NCBI RefSeq assembly: GCF_000739085.1
Contig: NZ_CP009110.1
Coordinates: forward strand, 7,130,001 to 7,194,000
From: Amycolatopsis methanolica 239
GTDB lineage: Bacteria > Actinomycetota > Actinomycetes > Mycobacteriales > Pseudonocardiaceae
Length of the DNA stretch: 64,000 nucleotides
Reading direction: 5' to 3'
Shown here one piece after another: positions 8,924 to 17,594 of the stretch (positions are counted from its first letter, which is position 1; every line of letters begins with the position of its first letter). The notes beneath the pieces were generated by a model, which ran no database searches, was not told where the DNA came from, and saw only the letters and a program-made list of their open reading frames with translations. The position numbers and the translations under genes are program-made.

Positions 8924-9612
8924 GGCAGCACCCCCACCTGCTCCGCGATGCGCCCGTCCCGGATGGTCACCGTGCGCGGCAGCGACGCGGCGAGTTCCAC
9001 GTCGTGCGTCACGATGACCACCGACGCGCCCGCGTCCGAGGCCGCGACCAGCAGGGCGTCCATGGTGTCCTTGCCGGTGCGGGTGTCCAGCGCGCCGGTC
9101 GGCTCGTCGGCGAAGATCACCTTCGGCCGGTGCGTCAGCGCGCGGGCGATCGCCACCCGCTGCGCCTGACCGCCGGACAGCTCACCGGGGCGGGCCCCCT
9201 CCCGGCCCCGCAGCCCGAGGCGGCCGAGCCACTCCCGCGCCGCGCCGATCGCCTCGCGGCGCCTGGCTCCTCCGAGCAGCATCGGCAGCGCCACGTTCTC
9301 CTCCGCGGACAGCTCGGCCACGAGCATCCCCTGCTGGAACACGAAACCGAACTCGGTGCGCCGCAGCTCGCTGCGCTTGGTCTCGGACAGCTGGTCGACG
9401 CGCCTGCCGTCCAGCAGGATCTCGCCGCCGTCCGGCCGCAGGATCCCGGCCAGCACGTGCAGCAGCGACGTCTTGCCCGAGCCCGACGGGCCGACGACGG
9501 CGAGCGCCTCCCCGGCGTGGACGTCGACGTCGACGCCGGCCAGCGCCAGCTGCTCGCCGTACCGCTTGACGAGCCCCCGCCCGGACAACACGACACTCCC
9601 TTGTGGAGTCAT
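8920..9612 (-). CDS. ABC transporter ATP-binding protein (MacB/LolD-like)
   Basis: ATPase of 230 residues for the downstream FtsX-like permease. Walker A is GPSGSGKTS (about 36-44), the signature LSGGQAQR (about 136-143), Walker B VIFADEP (about 156-162) and the H-loop TTHD-type His in VIVTHDVEL. This is the LolD/MacB/BceA architecture without extension domains. The ATG at 9612 is chosen as the first start matching the family N-terminus; an upstream in-frame start at 9651 would add 13 atypical residues. It is divergent from the second sensor kinase gene across a 133-base region containing overlapping palindromes. Confidence 0.9.
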   Translation of the reverse strand: MTPQGSVVLSGRGLVKRYGEQLALAGVDVDVHAGEALAVVGPSGSGKTSLLHVLAGILRPDGGEILLDGRRVDQLSETKRSELRRTEFGFVFQQGMLVAELSAEENVALPMLLGGARRREAIGAAREWLGRLGLRGREGARPGELSGGQAQRVAIARALTHRPKVIFADEPTGALDTRTGKDTMDALLVAASDAGASVVIVTHDVELAASLPRTVTIRDGRIAEQVGVLP

Positions 9613-9671
9613 GAACCTTCCCCTTCCGTTGTTCCCGCACAGCAGGTTCACAGGTGGGGCTGGGTGCCCGG

Positions 9672-9689
9672 ATCGGCCGATCGGCCGAT
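9672..9689. promoter_or_regulatory. Overlapping palindromes in the ABC/kinase divergent promoter region
   Basis: Two copies of the perfect palindrome ATCGGCCGAT (9672-9681 and 9680-9689) overlap by two bases. They lie between the divergent ABC operon and the kinase gene. A binding site for the response regulator encoded next door is a reasonable guess; short GC-rich palindromes also occur by chance. Confidence 0.4.
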
Positions 9690-9733
9690 ACGGGGTGGCC
9701 GGGCGGCCAAGGTGCGGGGACGCGCGGATCCTC

Positions 9734-9739
9734 TACCGT
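9734..9739 (+). promoter_or_regulatory. -10 hexamer TACCGT for the second sensor kinase gene
   Basis: TACCGT stands exactly six bases before the GTG at 9746, which predicts a leaderless transcript and supports that start. Confidence 0.4.
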
Positions 9740-9745
9740 TCCGTT

Positions 9746-11458
9746 GTGCCGTTCTCCGATCGCGTGACCTCGGCCTGGCGATGGCTGGGTCTCGAAGGCG
9801 TCCTGCTGCTCGCCGCCTTCCTGTGCGATCTCGCGGTGGTGCTGCCGGCCAGTGTGGACTCGCTGGGACCGCGGGGCCGGGATCTCCTGCTGCTGCCCGG
9901 GATGGTCGCGCTGGGCGCGTGCGCGCTGTGGGCGCGGACCCGGCCCGCGGTGGCCGTGTTCGCGGGCGCCGCGACGTTGTTCGCGTCGACCTTCCTGATC
10001 CGGGCGACCGACGCGGCGGCCTACACGACGCTGCTGAGCCACGTGTCGCTGAGCGAGACCGTCGCCGGGCTGGAGCTGGTGTTCTTCTGCGTGCGGTGGG
10101 TGCGGTGGGCGGAGTCCATCGTCGGCACCGGCACGCTGGTGCTCGCCACCCTGCTCGCCACCGCCTACCGCAACGGCTCGGACAGCCGCGGGCTGAGCGA
10201 GACGATGCTGCTCGGCATGGTGCTGCTGGTCGCCGTGGTGCTCGCCGGGCTGCACTTCCGGCGCGGGCAGGCCCCGCGCAAGGAGAGCGCGGTGCGCGAC
10301 CTGGTGCGCGAGCAGTGGCCGCTGATCGGCGCGCTCAGCCTGCCCGTCTTCCTGGAGCTGTACCAGCTGCTGGACAGCAACATCCGGGCGCTGCCCGCGC
10401 TGACCTGCTCGCTCGCGGCGGCCGCGACGGCCGTCTACGCGACCCGCCGCCCGCTGCGCGCCGGCCTGCTGCTCGCCGGGATCATCTCCGCCACCTCGGC
10501 GGCGCTGTGGATCGCGCCGCGGCAGTACCTGCTTGGCTTCGGCGCCCTGCCATTCACCGAGATCGTCGCCGGGATCATCGTCGTGGTCCTGCTGGTCCGG
10601 TCGGTCGAGCCGAAGCGGGCGTGGGGCGCGATCGCGTTGATGTCGGCCGCGGTCGCGTTCACCACGCTCACCACGGTGGTCAGCGGCCGGGGCCGGGCGC
10701 ACATGTCGGACCTGCGCGACCTGGTGATCGCCGCGGTGCTCGTGCTCGGGATCGCGGTGGCCGCCGGGCTGTACTTCCGGGCCCGCGACTCCGAGCGGCG
10801 CAAGGTCGTCGAGGCCGCGGTCGCCGACGCGCAGAACTCCGAGCGCATGGCGCTGGCGCGGGAACTGCACGACCTGGTCGCGCACCACGTCACCGGGATC
10901 ATCGTGCAGGCGCAAGCGGCGAAGGTGATCGCCGACCAGAACCCGAAGGTCGCGCTGGAGGTCATCGAACGCATCGAGGCCGCGGGCACCGAGGCGATGA
11001 CCGCGATGCGCCGGCTGGTCGGCAGCATGCGCGCGGGCGGGGAGGCGGTCACCGACCAGGCCACCATGGACCTGGACGCGGACCTGCGGCGGCTCGTGGA
11101 GTCCGGGCACCACGGCGTCCCCGCGGAGGCCGACGTGCGAGTGCCCGCGGACCTGCCGCAGGAGGTGGCGCGCTCGGCGCTGCGGCTGGTGCAGGAGTCG
11201 CTGACGAACATCGGCAAGCACGCGGCGGGCGCGACGCGGGCGTGCGTGCTGGCCGAGGTCCGGGACGGCGAACTGCACATCCGGGTGGCCGACGACGGCC
11301 GCCAGGTGGTGGCGCGTCCGGCGGGAGGTTCCGGGGGATACGGTCTCGTCGGGATGCGCGAGCGGGTCGAGCTGCTGCACGGCCGGCTCGCCGCGGGCCC
11401 GGCGCCGGACGGGGGCTGGGTGGTGGAGGCGTGGTTGCCGGTGGAGGAGCAGGATTGA
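9746..11458 (+). CDS. Two-component sensor histidine kinase (HisKA_3 type), large membrane sensor
   Basis: Sensor kinase of 570 residues. The first 350 or so residues contain about ten hydrophobic segments, far more than the first kinase in the window. The HisKA_3 domain carries the acceptor His in ARELHDLVAHH near residue 374, and the HATPase_c domain has QESLTNIGKH and GLVGMRERVE near residues 490 and 535. The TGA stop overlaps the TTG start of the response regulator. Because the ABC operon is divergently transcribed from the same intergenic region, this kinase probably senses the transporter's substrate or the stress it relieves; that is inference. Confidence 0.9.
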   Translation: MPFSDRVTSAWRWLGLEGVLLLAAFLCDLAVVLPASVDSLGPRGRDLLLLPGMVALGACALWARTRPAVAVFAGAATLFASTFLIRATDAAAYTTLLSHVSLSETVAGLELVFFCVRWVRWAESIVGTGTLVLATLLATAYRNGSDSRGLSETMLLGMVLLVAVVLAGLHFRRGQAPRKESAVRDLVREQWPLIGALSLPVFLELYQLLDSNIRALPALTCSLAAAATAVYATRRPLRAGLLLAGIISATSAALWIAPRQYLLGFGALPFTEIVAGIIVVVLLVRSVEPKRAWGAIALMSAAVAFTTLTTVVSGRGRAHMSDLRDLVIAAVLVLGIAVAAGLYFRARDSERRKVVEAAVADAQNSERMALARELHDLVAHHVTGIIVQAQAAKVIADQNPKVALEVIERIEAAGTEAMTAMRRLVGSMRAGGEAVTDQATMDLDADLRRLVESGHHGVPAEADVRVPADLPQEVARSALRLVQESLTNIGKHAAGATRACVLAEVRDGELHIRVADDGRQVVARPAGGSGGYGLVGMRERVELLHGRLAAGPAPDGGWVVEAWLPVEEQD

Positions 11459-12105
11459 TTCGCGTACTGATCGCCGACGACCAGAGCATGGTGCGCATGG
11501 GGTTCCAGATGATCCTCGACGCCCAGGACGACATCGAGGTGGTCGCGGACGTCGAGGACGGCGTCGCGGCGGTGACGAAGGCGCGTGAGCTGCGGCCGGA
11601 CGTGTGCCTGCTGGACATCCGGATGCCCGGGCTGGACGGGCTGGAGGTGACGCGCCAGCTGGCCGGGCCGAACGTGGCCGACCCGCTGAAGGTCGTGGTG
11701 GTGACGACGTTCGACCTGGACGAGTACGTGCACACCGCGCTGCGCAACGGCGCGAGCGGTTTCCTGCTCAAGGACGCCGGCCCCGCGCTGCTGATCGAGG
11801 CGATCCGGGCCGCCCACCGCGGCGACGCGCTGGTGTCGCCGCAGGTGACGGTGCGGCTGCTGAAGCACTTCGAGGGCGCGTCCGCGCGGCGGCAGGTCGA
11901 TCCGCCAAAGGAGCCGCTGACGGCGCGCGAGCTGGACGTGGTCAAGGCGGCGGCCCGCGGCCTGACGAACACGGAGATCGGCGCCGAGCTGTACATGTCC
12001 CTGTCGACGGTGAAGACGCACCTGGCCGCGGTGCAGGGCAAGGTCGGCGCGCGGAACCGCGTCGAGGTCGCGGCCTGGGCGTGGCGCAGCGGACTGGTGG
12101 ACTAG
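11455..12105 (+). CDS. NarL/FixJ-family response regulator
   Basis: Response regulator of 216 residues with phospho-acceptor Asp54 (LLDIRMP), switch Thr in VTTFD, conserved Lys in LLKD, and a LuxR-type helix-turn-helix (LTARELDVVKAAARGLTN, then STVKTHLAAV). The start is a TTG that overlaps the kinase stop, an unusual start codon but the only one that keeps the conserved beta1 strand (IRVLIADDQ). It is about as similar to the first regulator in the window as NarL regulators generally are, so I do not claim a recent duplication. The nearby ABC transporter genes are the likely regulon. Confidence 0.92.
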   Translation: MIRVLIADDQSMVRMGFQMILDAQDDIEVVADVEDGVAAVTKARELRPDVCLLDIRMPGLDGLEVTRQLAGPNVADPLKVVVVTTFDLDEYVHTALRNGASGFLLKDAGPALLIEAIRAAHRGDALVSPQVTVRLLKHFEGASARRQVDPPKEPLTARELDVVKAAARGLTNTEIGAELYMSLSTVKTHLAAVQGKVGARNRVEVAAWAWRSGLVD

Positions 12106-12131
12106 CCACGCAGGGTGCAGGCTTTCCGTTC

Positions 12132-12611
12132 ATGGAGCGCAGGGCGGCGCTGGTGGCCGCGGTCGTCGCGGCGGCCGGTCTCACAGCCTGCTCGACACCC
12201 GACAGCGACAGGCCGACGCCGACGACGGAGGCACCCACCGCGAGCCCGCGGGAGCCGCTGTCCGCCTGCGCCGTCCTCGACCAGCTGCTCGCCGGGCAGG
12301 GGTTCACGCCGGGCAGGCCGATCGGCGTACGGGACGAGTGCGGCGCGTCCAAACCGGGCTACGGCACCGTGAGCATCACCCTGGAGCAGGAGCAGGGGGA
12401 ACCGGCAGGGGCGGCGCCGTTCGACGTCAACGGCCGCAAGGCGCTGATCGGCCAGTTCACCGGCCCCGGGACGTGCGAGGTCGTGCTCGACGTCCCCGGG
12501 CACGCCCAGGCCGCGACGACCGTCGTGTTGCTCTCCGCCGACCTGCAGGCGGAGGCCTGCGCCGCGGCTCAGGACCTGGCCATCAGCCTCGAACCGCTCC
12601 TGCCGCGCTGA
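12132..12611 (+). CDS. Secreted lipoprotein, DUF3558-like
   Basis: Small exported lipoprotein of 159 residues. The signal peptide ends in a lipobox LTAC with the lipidated Cys at residue 20, followed by a Thr/Pro-rich linker. The mature part has the pattern of the actinobacterial DUF3558 lipoproteins: CAVLDQLL near the front, Cys near the middle (DECGAS), and a closing alpha/beta segment with TCEVVLDV and EACAAAQ. The ATG at 12132 gives the complete signal peptide. Function is unknown for the family. A second DUF3558 lipoprotein is present at 40018, inside an ESX-like operon. Confidence 0.75.
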   Translation: MERRAALVAAVVAAAGLTACSTPDSDRPTPTTEAPTASPREPLSACAVLDQLLAGQGFTPGRPIGVRDECGASKPGYGTVSITLEQEQGEPAGAAPFDVNGRKALIGQFTGPGTCEVVLDVPGHAQAATTVVLLSADLQAEACAAAQDLAISLEPLLPR

Positions 12612-12612
12612 G

Positions 12613-13198
12613 TCACTGCGCCGTCCAGCCGCCGTCGACCGGGAGCAGCGCTCCGGTGATGAAGCTCGCCGCGTCGGAGGACAGGAACGCCACCGCTTCG
12701 GCGGCCTCGTCGGCTGTGCCGATGCGGCCGATCGGGTGGGCGGGGCCGAACGAGGCGAGCATTTCGCGGCCGTTGTCGACCACCCCCTCCATGATGTCGG
12801 TGTCGACGACGCCCGGCAGGACGGCGTTCGAACGGATCCCGGCCGGCCCGCCCGTGATGGCCAGCACCCGCGTCATCTGGGCCAGCGCGCCCTTCGACGC
12901 GGCGTAGACGGTCTGCGTCTCGAACGCCACCACCGGCGACACCGACGCGATCGACACGATGGACCCGCCCCCCGGCCGCCATCACGCGGAACGCCTCCCG
13001 CGCCTGCACGAAGTTCCCGCGCGCGTTGACCCGCAGGATCGCCTCGAAGTCCTCGACAGTCGTCTCGGTCACCGGCTTGTTCAGCGTCCGCCCGGCGTTG
13101 TTCACCAGCACGCAGCAACTCGTCGCGCACGCCCGGCCGATGCCGCGCGCCGCGCCGGTGACGACGGCGACCCGTCCGGTGAGATCCAGTTTGCTCAT
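12613..13198 (-). pseudogene. Decayed short-chain dehydrogenase (internal deletion plus frameshift)
   Basis: The start (MSKLDLTGRVAVVTGAARGIGRACA) and the end (ASKGALAQMTRVL, then ITGALLPVDGGW) are plainly an SDR, but the gene is broken twice. Between GIGRACA and VLVNNAG about 55-60 residues are missing, removing the second and third beta strands and the cofactor-specificity loop. Then reading frame is lost near 12968-12973, a run of six C. The total of 586 bases is not a multiple of three. A sequencing error could explain the frameshift but not the deletion. It is divergent from the MmyB-type regulator gene; such regulators commonly sit beside and control an SDR gene, so this is probably the ruined target. 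Confidence 0.85.
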
Positions 13199-13246
13199 GG
13201 CACCGACGGTGGCCCGGCCTGCCGGACCGCGGCAGGGCGCGGTCTT

Positions 13247-13267
13247 CCTGGGAGCGCTGCACCCAGG
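13247..13267. promoter_or_regulatory. Inverted repeat in the SDR/MmyB divergent region
   Basis: CCTGGG (13247-13252) and CCCAGG (13262-13267) form an inverted repeat with a 9-base spacer, centred about 40 bases upstream of the regulator start. It is a candidate operator for the MmyB-type regulator. Confidence 0.3.
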
Positions 13268-13287
13268 TAGTACCGCCGCCGCCGACC

Positions 13288-13293
13288 TACGAT
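13288..13293 (+). promoter_or_regulatory. -10 hexamer TACGAT for the MmyB-type regulator
   Basis: TACGAT is exactly six bases before the ATG at 13300, the spacing of a leaderless promoter. Confidence 0.45.
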
Positions 13294-13299
13294 CACGGC

Positions 13300-14130
13300 A
13301 TGCCACGGTCCGAACTCGGCGACTTCCTCAGCTCGCGGCGGTCCCAGGTGCGCCCGGAGGAGGTCAACCTCCCCGGCACCGGCCAGCGCCGCGTGCCCGG
13401 CCTGCGCCGCGAGGAGGTGGCGCTGCTGGCGGGCGTCAGTGTGGACTACTACGTCCGCCTGGAGCAGGGCCGCGAGCGCACCCCGTCGGCGCAGGTGGTC
13501 GACGCCCTGGCCGCCGCGCTCCGCCTCGGCGAGGACGGCCGACAGCACCTGTTCCGCCTCGCCGGGCTCAGCCCGCGCACCCGGCTCACCCCGGTCCCCG
13601 CCCGGGTCGGCCCGAGCCTGCTGCAGCTGATGAGCGCCTGGCCGGACAACCCCGCCATCGTCTACAACCTCGCCTACGACGTGCTCGCCTCCAACGCGAT
13701 CGCCGACGCGCTGTTCCACGACTGGGCGCACTCGCGCAACCTGATGCACGTCGTGTTCACCGACCCCGCCGCCCGCACCTTCTACCGGGACTGGCACGAG
13801 GTGGCGCGCAACTCGGTCGCCGGGTTCCGGCTCGGCTACGGCAAGAACCCGGACGACCCGCGGGTCCGGCAGGTCCTCGCCGAACTCCTCGCCGCCAGCC
13901 CGGAGTTCGCCGAGCTGTGGACCAGTCACGACGCGCGCGGCAAGAGCCTGGAGCGCAAGGAGTTCGCGCACCGCGAGGTCGGTCCGCTGACCCTGACCAT
14001 GCAGACCTTCGACGTCCGTTCCAGCCCTGGGCAGGAGCTCGTCGTCTACCACGCCGAACCGGGTTCGCCGAGCGCCGAGGCACTCGCGCTGCTCGGGTCG
14101 CTGGCCGCCACGGCCCGGCGGGAGACCTAG
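13300..14130 (+). CDS. Helix-turn-helix transcriptional regulator, MmyB family
   Basis: Regulator of 276 residues. The N-terminal XRE-type helix-turn-helix (about 10-75) contains the family hallmark RRVPGLRREEVALLAGVS followed by YYVRLEQGR. The C-terminal MmyB-like ligand domain (about 95-270, PAS-related) is predicted in this family to bind a lipid-like or small ligand; hallmark segments are YDVLASNAIADAL and the closing LVVYHAEPGSPSAEAL. Members usually control an adjacent SDR gene. Here the adjacent divergent SDR is a pseudogene, so the regulator may have lost its main target. The downstream amidohydrolase has its own promoter-like hexamer. Confidence 0.9.
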   Translation: MPRSELGDFLSSRRSQVRPEEVNLPGTGQRRVPGLRREEVALLAGVSVDYYVRLEQGRERTPSAQVVDALAAALRLGEDGRQHLFRLAGLSPRTRLTPVPARVGPSLLQLMSAWPDNPAIVYNLAYDVLASNAIADALFHDWAHSRNLMHVVFTDPAARTFYRDWHEVARNSVAGFRLGYGKNPDDPRVRQVLAELLAASPEFAELWTSHDARGKSLERKEFAHREVGPLTLTMQTFDVRSSPGQELVVYHAEPGSPSAEALALLGSLAATARRET

Positions 14131-14133
14131 AAT
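14128..14133 (+). promoter_or_regulatory. -10 hexamer TAGAAT for the amidohydrolase gene
   Basis: TAGAAT stands exactly six bases before the ATG at 14140 and overlaps the TAG stop of the upstream gene. It predicts a separate leaderless message rather than read-through only. Confidence 0.45.
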
Positions 14134-14139
14134 CCCAGG

Positions 14140-15444
14140 ATGCCGCAACGCTTCCGCGCCCCCGTCGTCCTGCCCTGCGATCCGGCCTGCTCGGTCATCC
14201 GGGACGGCGTGGTCGACGTCGGCGACGACGGGCGCATCACCTTCTGCGGCCCGGCCGGCGAGGCGCCCGGCGACCTGCCGGTCACCGAGCTGACCGGGAT
14301 CCTGCTGCCCGGCCTGATCAACGCGCACGCGCACAGCCCGATGACCCTGCTGCGCGGCATGGGCGGCGACCTGCCGCTGCTGCGCTGGCTCAACGAGATC
14401 ATCTGGCCCGCCGAGGCGAAGCTGCGTGCGGAGGACGTGCGTGCCGGGATGCTGCTCGGCTCGGTCGAGATGCTCCGGCACGGTGTCACCACCAGCGCGG
14501 AGATGTACTTCTTCGCCGAGCAGATGGCCGAGGCGGTGCTGGAGACCGGCGCGCGGGCGGTGCTCGGCGGCCCGATCATCGACCTGCCCGGCGTCGACTG
14601 GCGGCGCATGATCGAGGTGGCGGACCGCTGGATCGACGCCGACGGCCTGCGATTCGGCCCCGGAGAGCGGATCGAGCTGTCCTACGCGCCGCATTCGGCG
14701 TACATGCTGCCGGTCGAGGCGCTGCGGCAGGTCACCGAATCGGCCGCGGCGCGGGGTGCGCTGGTGCAGATCCACGTCGCCGAGGCGGCGGACGAGGACG
14801 CCCGGCAGCGCGCGGAGTTCGGCTCGGTGCCGCGGCTGCTGGAGGAGGTCGGCATGCTGGGCGGGCGGGTGCTCGCCGCGCACGCCGTCCACCTGTCCGA
14901 TGAGGACGTCGCGTTGTTCGCGGCGCGCGGCACCGGGGTGGCGCACTGCCCCGGGTCGAACGCGAAGCTGGCGTCGGGCATCGCGCGGCTGACCGACCTG
15001 CGGGCGGCGGCGGTCGCGGTCGGGCTCGGCACGGACGGCCCGGCCAGCAACGACGACCTCGACCTGTGGGAGGAGGTCCAGCTCTCCGCGATGCTCGCCC
15101 GGCTGTCCACACAGGACTCGACCGCGTTGCGGGCGAAGGACGCGCTGCTGCTGGCCACCCGCGGTGGGGCGGACGCGCTGAGCCGGACCGACATCGGCGC
15201 GCTGGAGCCCGGCCGCTGGGCCGACTTCGTGCACGTCGACCCGGACGGCCCGGCGTTCGCGACCGGGCTGGACGAGCCGGACGAGCAGGTGATCTCGAAC
15301 CTGGTGTGGGCGTCCGGATCCCGTCAGGTCCGCGACGTCTGGGTGGCCGGCGAACAGGTGGTGTCCGACCGCGAGCCGGTGCGCGTCGATCGCGGCAAGG
15401 TCCAGTCCGCGGCCCGCGACGCGGCCGCCCGCTTGCGCGCCTAA
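14140..15444 (+). CDS. Amidohydrolase, SAH/MTA deaminase-like (TrzA/AtzA group)
   Basis: Metal-dependent hydrolase of 434 residues from the amidohydrolase superfamily. The N-terminal metal motif is NAHAH (about 61-65), and a third metal His lies in VQIHVAE (about residue 211). The catalytic Asp is in GTDGPASNDDLDL (about 295-307), a signature of S-adenosylhomocysteine / 5'-methylthioadenosine deaminases. The C-terminal strand closes the beta-sandwich with VWVAGEQVV. The likely reaction is hydrolytic deamination of an adenosine derivative or chlorohydrolase-type chemistry on a purine- or triazine-like ring; the exact substrate cannot be settled here. Confidence 0.82.
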   Translation: MPQRFRAPVVLPCDPACSVIRDGVVDVGDDGRITFCGPAGEAPGDLPVTELTGILLPGLINAHAHSPMTLLRGMGGDLPLLRWLNEIIWPAEAKLRAEDVRAGMLLGSVEMLRHGVTTSAEMYFFAEQMAEAVLETGARAVLGGPIIDLPGVDWRRMIEVADRWIDADGLRFGPGERIELSYAPHSAYMLPVEALRQVTESAAARGALVQIHVAEAADEDARQRAEFGSVPRLLEEVGMLGGRVLAAHAVHLSDEDVALFAARGTGVAHCPGSNAKLASGIARLTDLRAAAVAVGLGTDGPASNDDLDLWEEVQLSAMLARLSTQDSTALRAKDALLLATRGGADALSRTDIGALEPGRWADFVHVDPDGPAFATGLDEPDEQVISNLVWASGSRQVRDVWVAGEQVVSDREPVRVDRGKVQSAARDAAARLRA

Positions 15445-15460
15445 CGGAACAACGAGACGT

Positions 15461-15957
15461 GCGCGGCCGCCCACTCGGACCCGCAGCGCCATCCTCAGTG
15501 CCGCCGCGACCGGGGTCGGGCGGACCACCCTGCACCGCTACTTCCCGGACCGCGCTACCCTGATCAAGGCCGCCGTCGAGGACTCGATCGCAGCCATCGA
15601 GTCCTCCGTCGCCGACGCGGCGATCGACCAGGGGCCGGCGCTGGACGCCATGCGCAGGCTGGTAGGCGCGATGGTGGCGGTCGGGGACCGGCCAGTCTTC
15701 CTGTTCGGCGACCCGCGGGTGCTGGCCGAGCACGGCCCGGAGGGCGGCACGCCGCCGGACGATCCGGTGATCGCACTCATCGAACGCGGGCAGGCCGACG
15801 GCGTGTTCGACCCGGGCTCACTCCATAGTGGATCCAGCGGGTGCTGTGCGCGCTGGTGTACACCGGGCACACCGAGGGCGAACTGTCCGGCGTGCCCCGG
15901 CACGGCATCGTGGACACCGTGGTCAGAACGTTGCAAAACGGAATCGCGCGATCTTGA
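15461..15957 (+). pseudogene. Decayed TetR-family regulator
   Basis: A TetR gene without start codon and with two lesions. The helix-turn-helix reads TRSAILSAAATGVGRTTLHRYFP, where about 22 residues that normally lie between ILSAA and AGVGRTTLYRYF are missing. The ligand domain continues to DGVFDP near 15815, after which frame is lost; the true C-terminus (WIQRVLCALVYTGHTEG) resumes in another frame from about 15829 to the TGA at 15955-15957. No start codon precedes it in frame before the upstream amidohydrolase stop. The DNA-binding unit cannot be functional. Confidence 0.8.
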
Positions 15958-16032
15958 TCTTAGCGGACGGTTCACCCCGGTTCACACGCTCGTTCACCGC
16001 CCGTTCCCGCCCGCTGGCTTACATCGGAGCAC

Positions 16033-16329
16033 GTGTGGGGAGTTCTTGACGCCGAGCCGGACGATCTGGGTGGAGCCGCGGGCCACCTGGACGATCTACT
16101 GACCAAATTGGACCACTCGCCGCTCGCCGGGATCGCGGCGACGGCGGACGTCTACGGCGATCCCGGTCTGGCGAGCAGGCTCGGCGAGTTCACCGGACTG
16201 GCGCGCGTCGCCGCGCGCTTGCTGCAGGAGCGGGTCGGCCTGACGGGCACCGCGCTGCGCAACACTGCCACGTTGTTCCAGGGCGCCGAGCTCGACAACG
16301 AGGCCGCCATCCGCCGGGCCGGGCGGTGA
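16033..16329 (+). CDS. Small helical protein, T7SS/WXG100-like partner
   Basis: Protein of 98 residues, all predicted helix, with WGVLDAEPDDL at the N-terminus and a long central helix pair (AARLLQERVGLTGTALRN). It has no signal peptide. Small helical proteins of this size directly before a T7SS-signal protein usually serve as WXG100/EspC-like co-secreted partners. The canonical WXG is not present, so the family assignment is tentative. The TGA stop overlaps the GTG start of the next gene (GTGA), so the two are coupled. A GTG start is used; no clear ribosome binding site precedes it. Confidence 0.55.
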   Translation: MWGVLDAEPDDLGGAAGHLDDLLTKLDHSPLAGIAATADVYGDPGLASRLGEFTGLARVAARLLQERVGLTGTALRNTATLFQGAELDNEAAIRRAGR

Positions 16330-17594
16330 GCGCGGAGCTCGGCTCCACCGACGATCCGCGCGCGCTCGTCCCCGGCTCTCCGGACACGATCGTCGAGCAC
16401 GTCCGCACCCTGCTCGACCAGGCGAAGCAGTTCGAGGGCGTCGGCTCCGGGCTGGCCGGCTTCGGCGTGCCGGGCTGGCAGGGCGCGGCCTCCGACGCCT
16501 TCGGCGAGCTGATCGACCGGCTGCCACCGCAGTGGCTGAAGGCGGCCGACAGCCTCGCGGCCGCCGCGGGCGGTCTGAGCCGCTACGCCGACACGCTGCG
16601 CTGGGCGCAGGAGCAGGCCCGGGAGGCGATCGAGCTGTGGAACGACGGCCGCCGCGCTCTCGAGCAAGCCGCCGGGCAGGCCGCCGAGGATGCCGCGGAA
16701 GAAGCGGTGCGGCAGGGTGAGCAGCTCCAGCAGCAGGCGCGGGAACTGCTCGACCGGGCCCGTGGCCAGCTGGAACGCGAAGCCGTCGACGCCGCACGCG
16801 TCATCGGCACCATCGAGGCCGCGGCAGGCAGCGCGATCGGCGGTCTCGTCGACGCGATCACCAGCGGGTGGGATGCCAGTGGCAGCTCGTCGATCAAGAC
16901 GTGGGAGTACGGCAACAAGTTCATCCCGCCGGAGCACGGCAAGCTGGGCCGCTACCGCTACTACGCCTACCTGCTGCACCAGGTCGCCGAGGGCAAGCTC
17001 CAGAAGGGCGACCTGACCCTCACCGGCAAGGTCGAGACGATGGTCGGCATCGAGACCAACCTCCAGGCGGCGCTGAACAACAAGGGCCTCATCCTGGAAG
17101 CCGAGACCATCGACGGCGTCAAGAGCACCGCGACCGGCCGCCTCGACTACGGCGTCCTCGGTCTCGACGGCAAGGCCGAAGGCATGTTCGGCGTCCGCGG
17201 CCGCGCCGGGTTCAAGGCCACGAAGGAGGCGGTCGAAGCCAAGGCCGGGGTGTTCGCCGGGGCACGCGGCAGTCTGCGCGGCGCCGTCGACGTCGGCGGC
17301 GTCGGGGCGGGCGCGACCGCGGAGGGCTGGGCCGGGCTCGGCGCCGAGGCCGGGTTCACCGTCGGCAAGGGCGAGGACGGCAAGTTCCACATCAAGGGCA
17401 ACGCCGGGGCGGCGCTCGGGATCGGCGGCGAGGTCGGGTTCGACCTGCAGGTCGACGGGCACAAGGTCGCGGAGACCGCGAAGTCGGCCGCGAACGCGGT
17501 CGGCGACGGCATCGAGGCCGCAGGCGAAGGCATCAAGGACTTCGGCGACGACGTCGTCGACGTCGGCAAGTCCGTCAAGGGGTTGTTCGGATGA
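16326..17594 (+). CDS. Putative T7SS-secreted protein with helical targeting domain and Gly-rich C-terminal domain
   Basis: Protein of 422 residues in two parts. The N-terminal 200 residues are helical and match the putative T7SS secretion-signal domain seen at the head of actinobacterial polymorphic toxins: LGSTDDPRALVPG, then PGWQGAASDAFG (a WxG turn near residue 55), then a long coiled coil. From about 215 a Gly/Ala-rich region begins with alternating small residues (GKAEGMFGVRGRAGF, GGVGAGATAEGWAGLGAEAGF), which looks like repeated beta strands. I see no nuclease or other catalytic motif. The gene is coupled by overlaps to both neighbours. Export through an ESX-type system is inference. 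Confidence 0.65.
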   Translation: MSAELGSTDDPRALVPGSPDTIVEHVRTLLDQAKQFEGVGSGLAGFGVPGWQGAASDAFGELIDRLPPQWLKAADSLAAAAGGLSRYADTLRWAQEQAREAIELWNDGRRALEQAAGQAAEDAAEEAVRQGEQLQQQARELLDRARGQLEREAVDAARVIGTIEAAAGSAIGGLVDAITSGWDASGSSSIKTWEYGNKFIPPEHGKLGRYRYYAYLLHQVAEGKLQKGDLTLTGKVETMVGIETNLQAALNNKGLILEAETIDGVKSTATGRLDYGVLGLDGKAEGMFGVRGRAGFKATKEAVEAKAGVFAGARGSLRGAVDVGGVGAGATAEGWAGLGAEAGFTVGKGEDGKFHIKGNAGAALGIGGEVGFDLQVDGHKVAETAKSAANAVGDGIEAAGEGIKDFGDDVVDVGKSVKGLFG

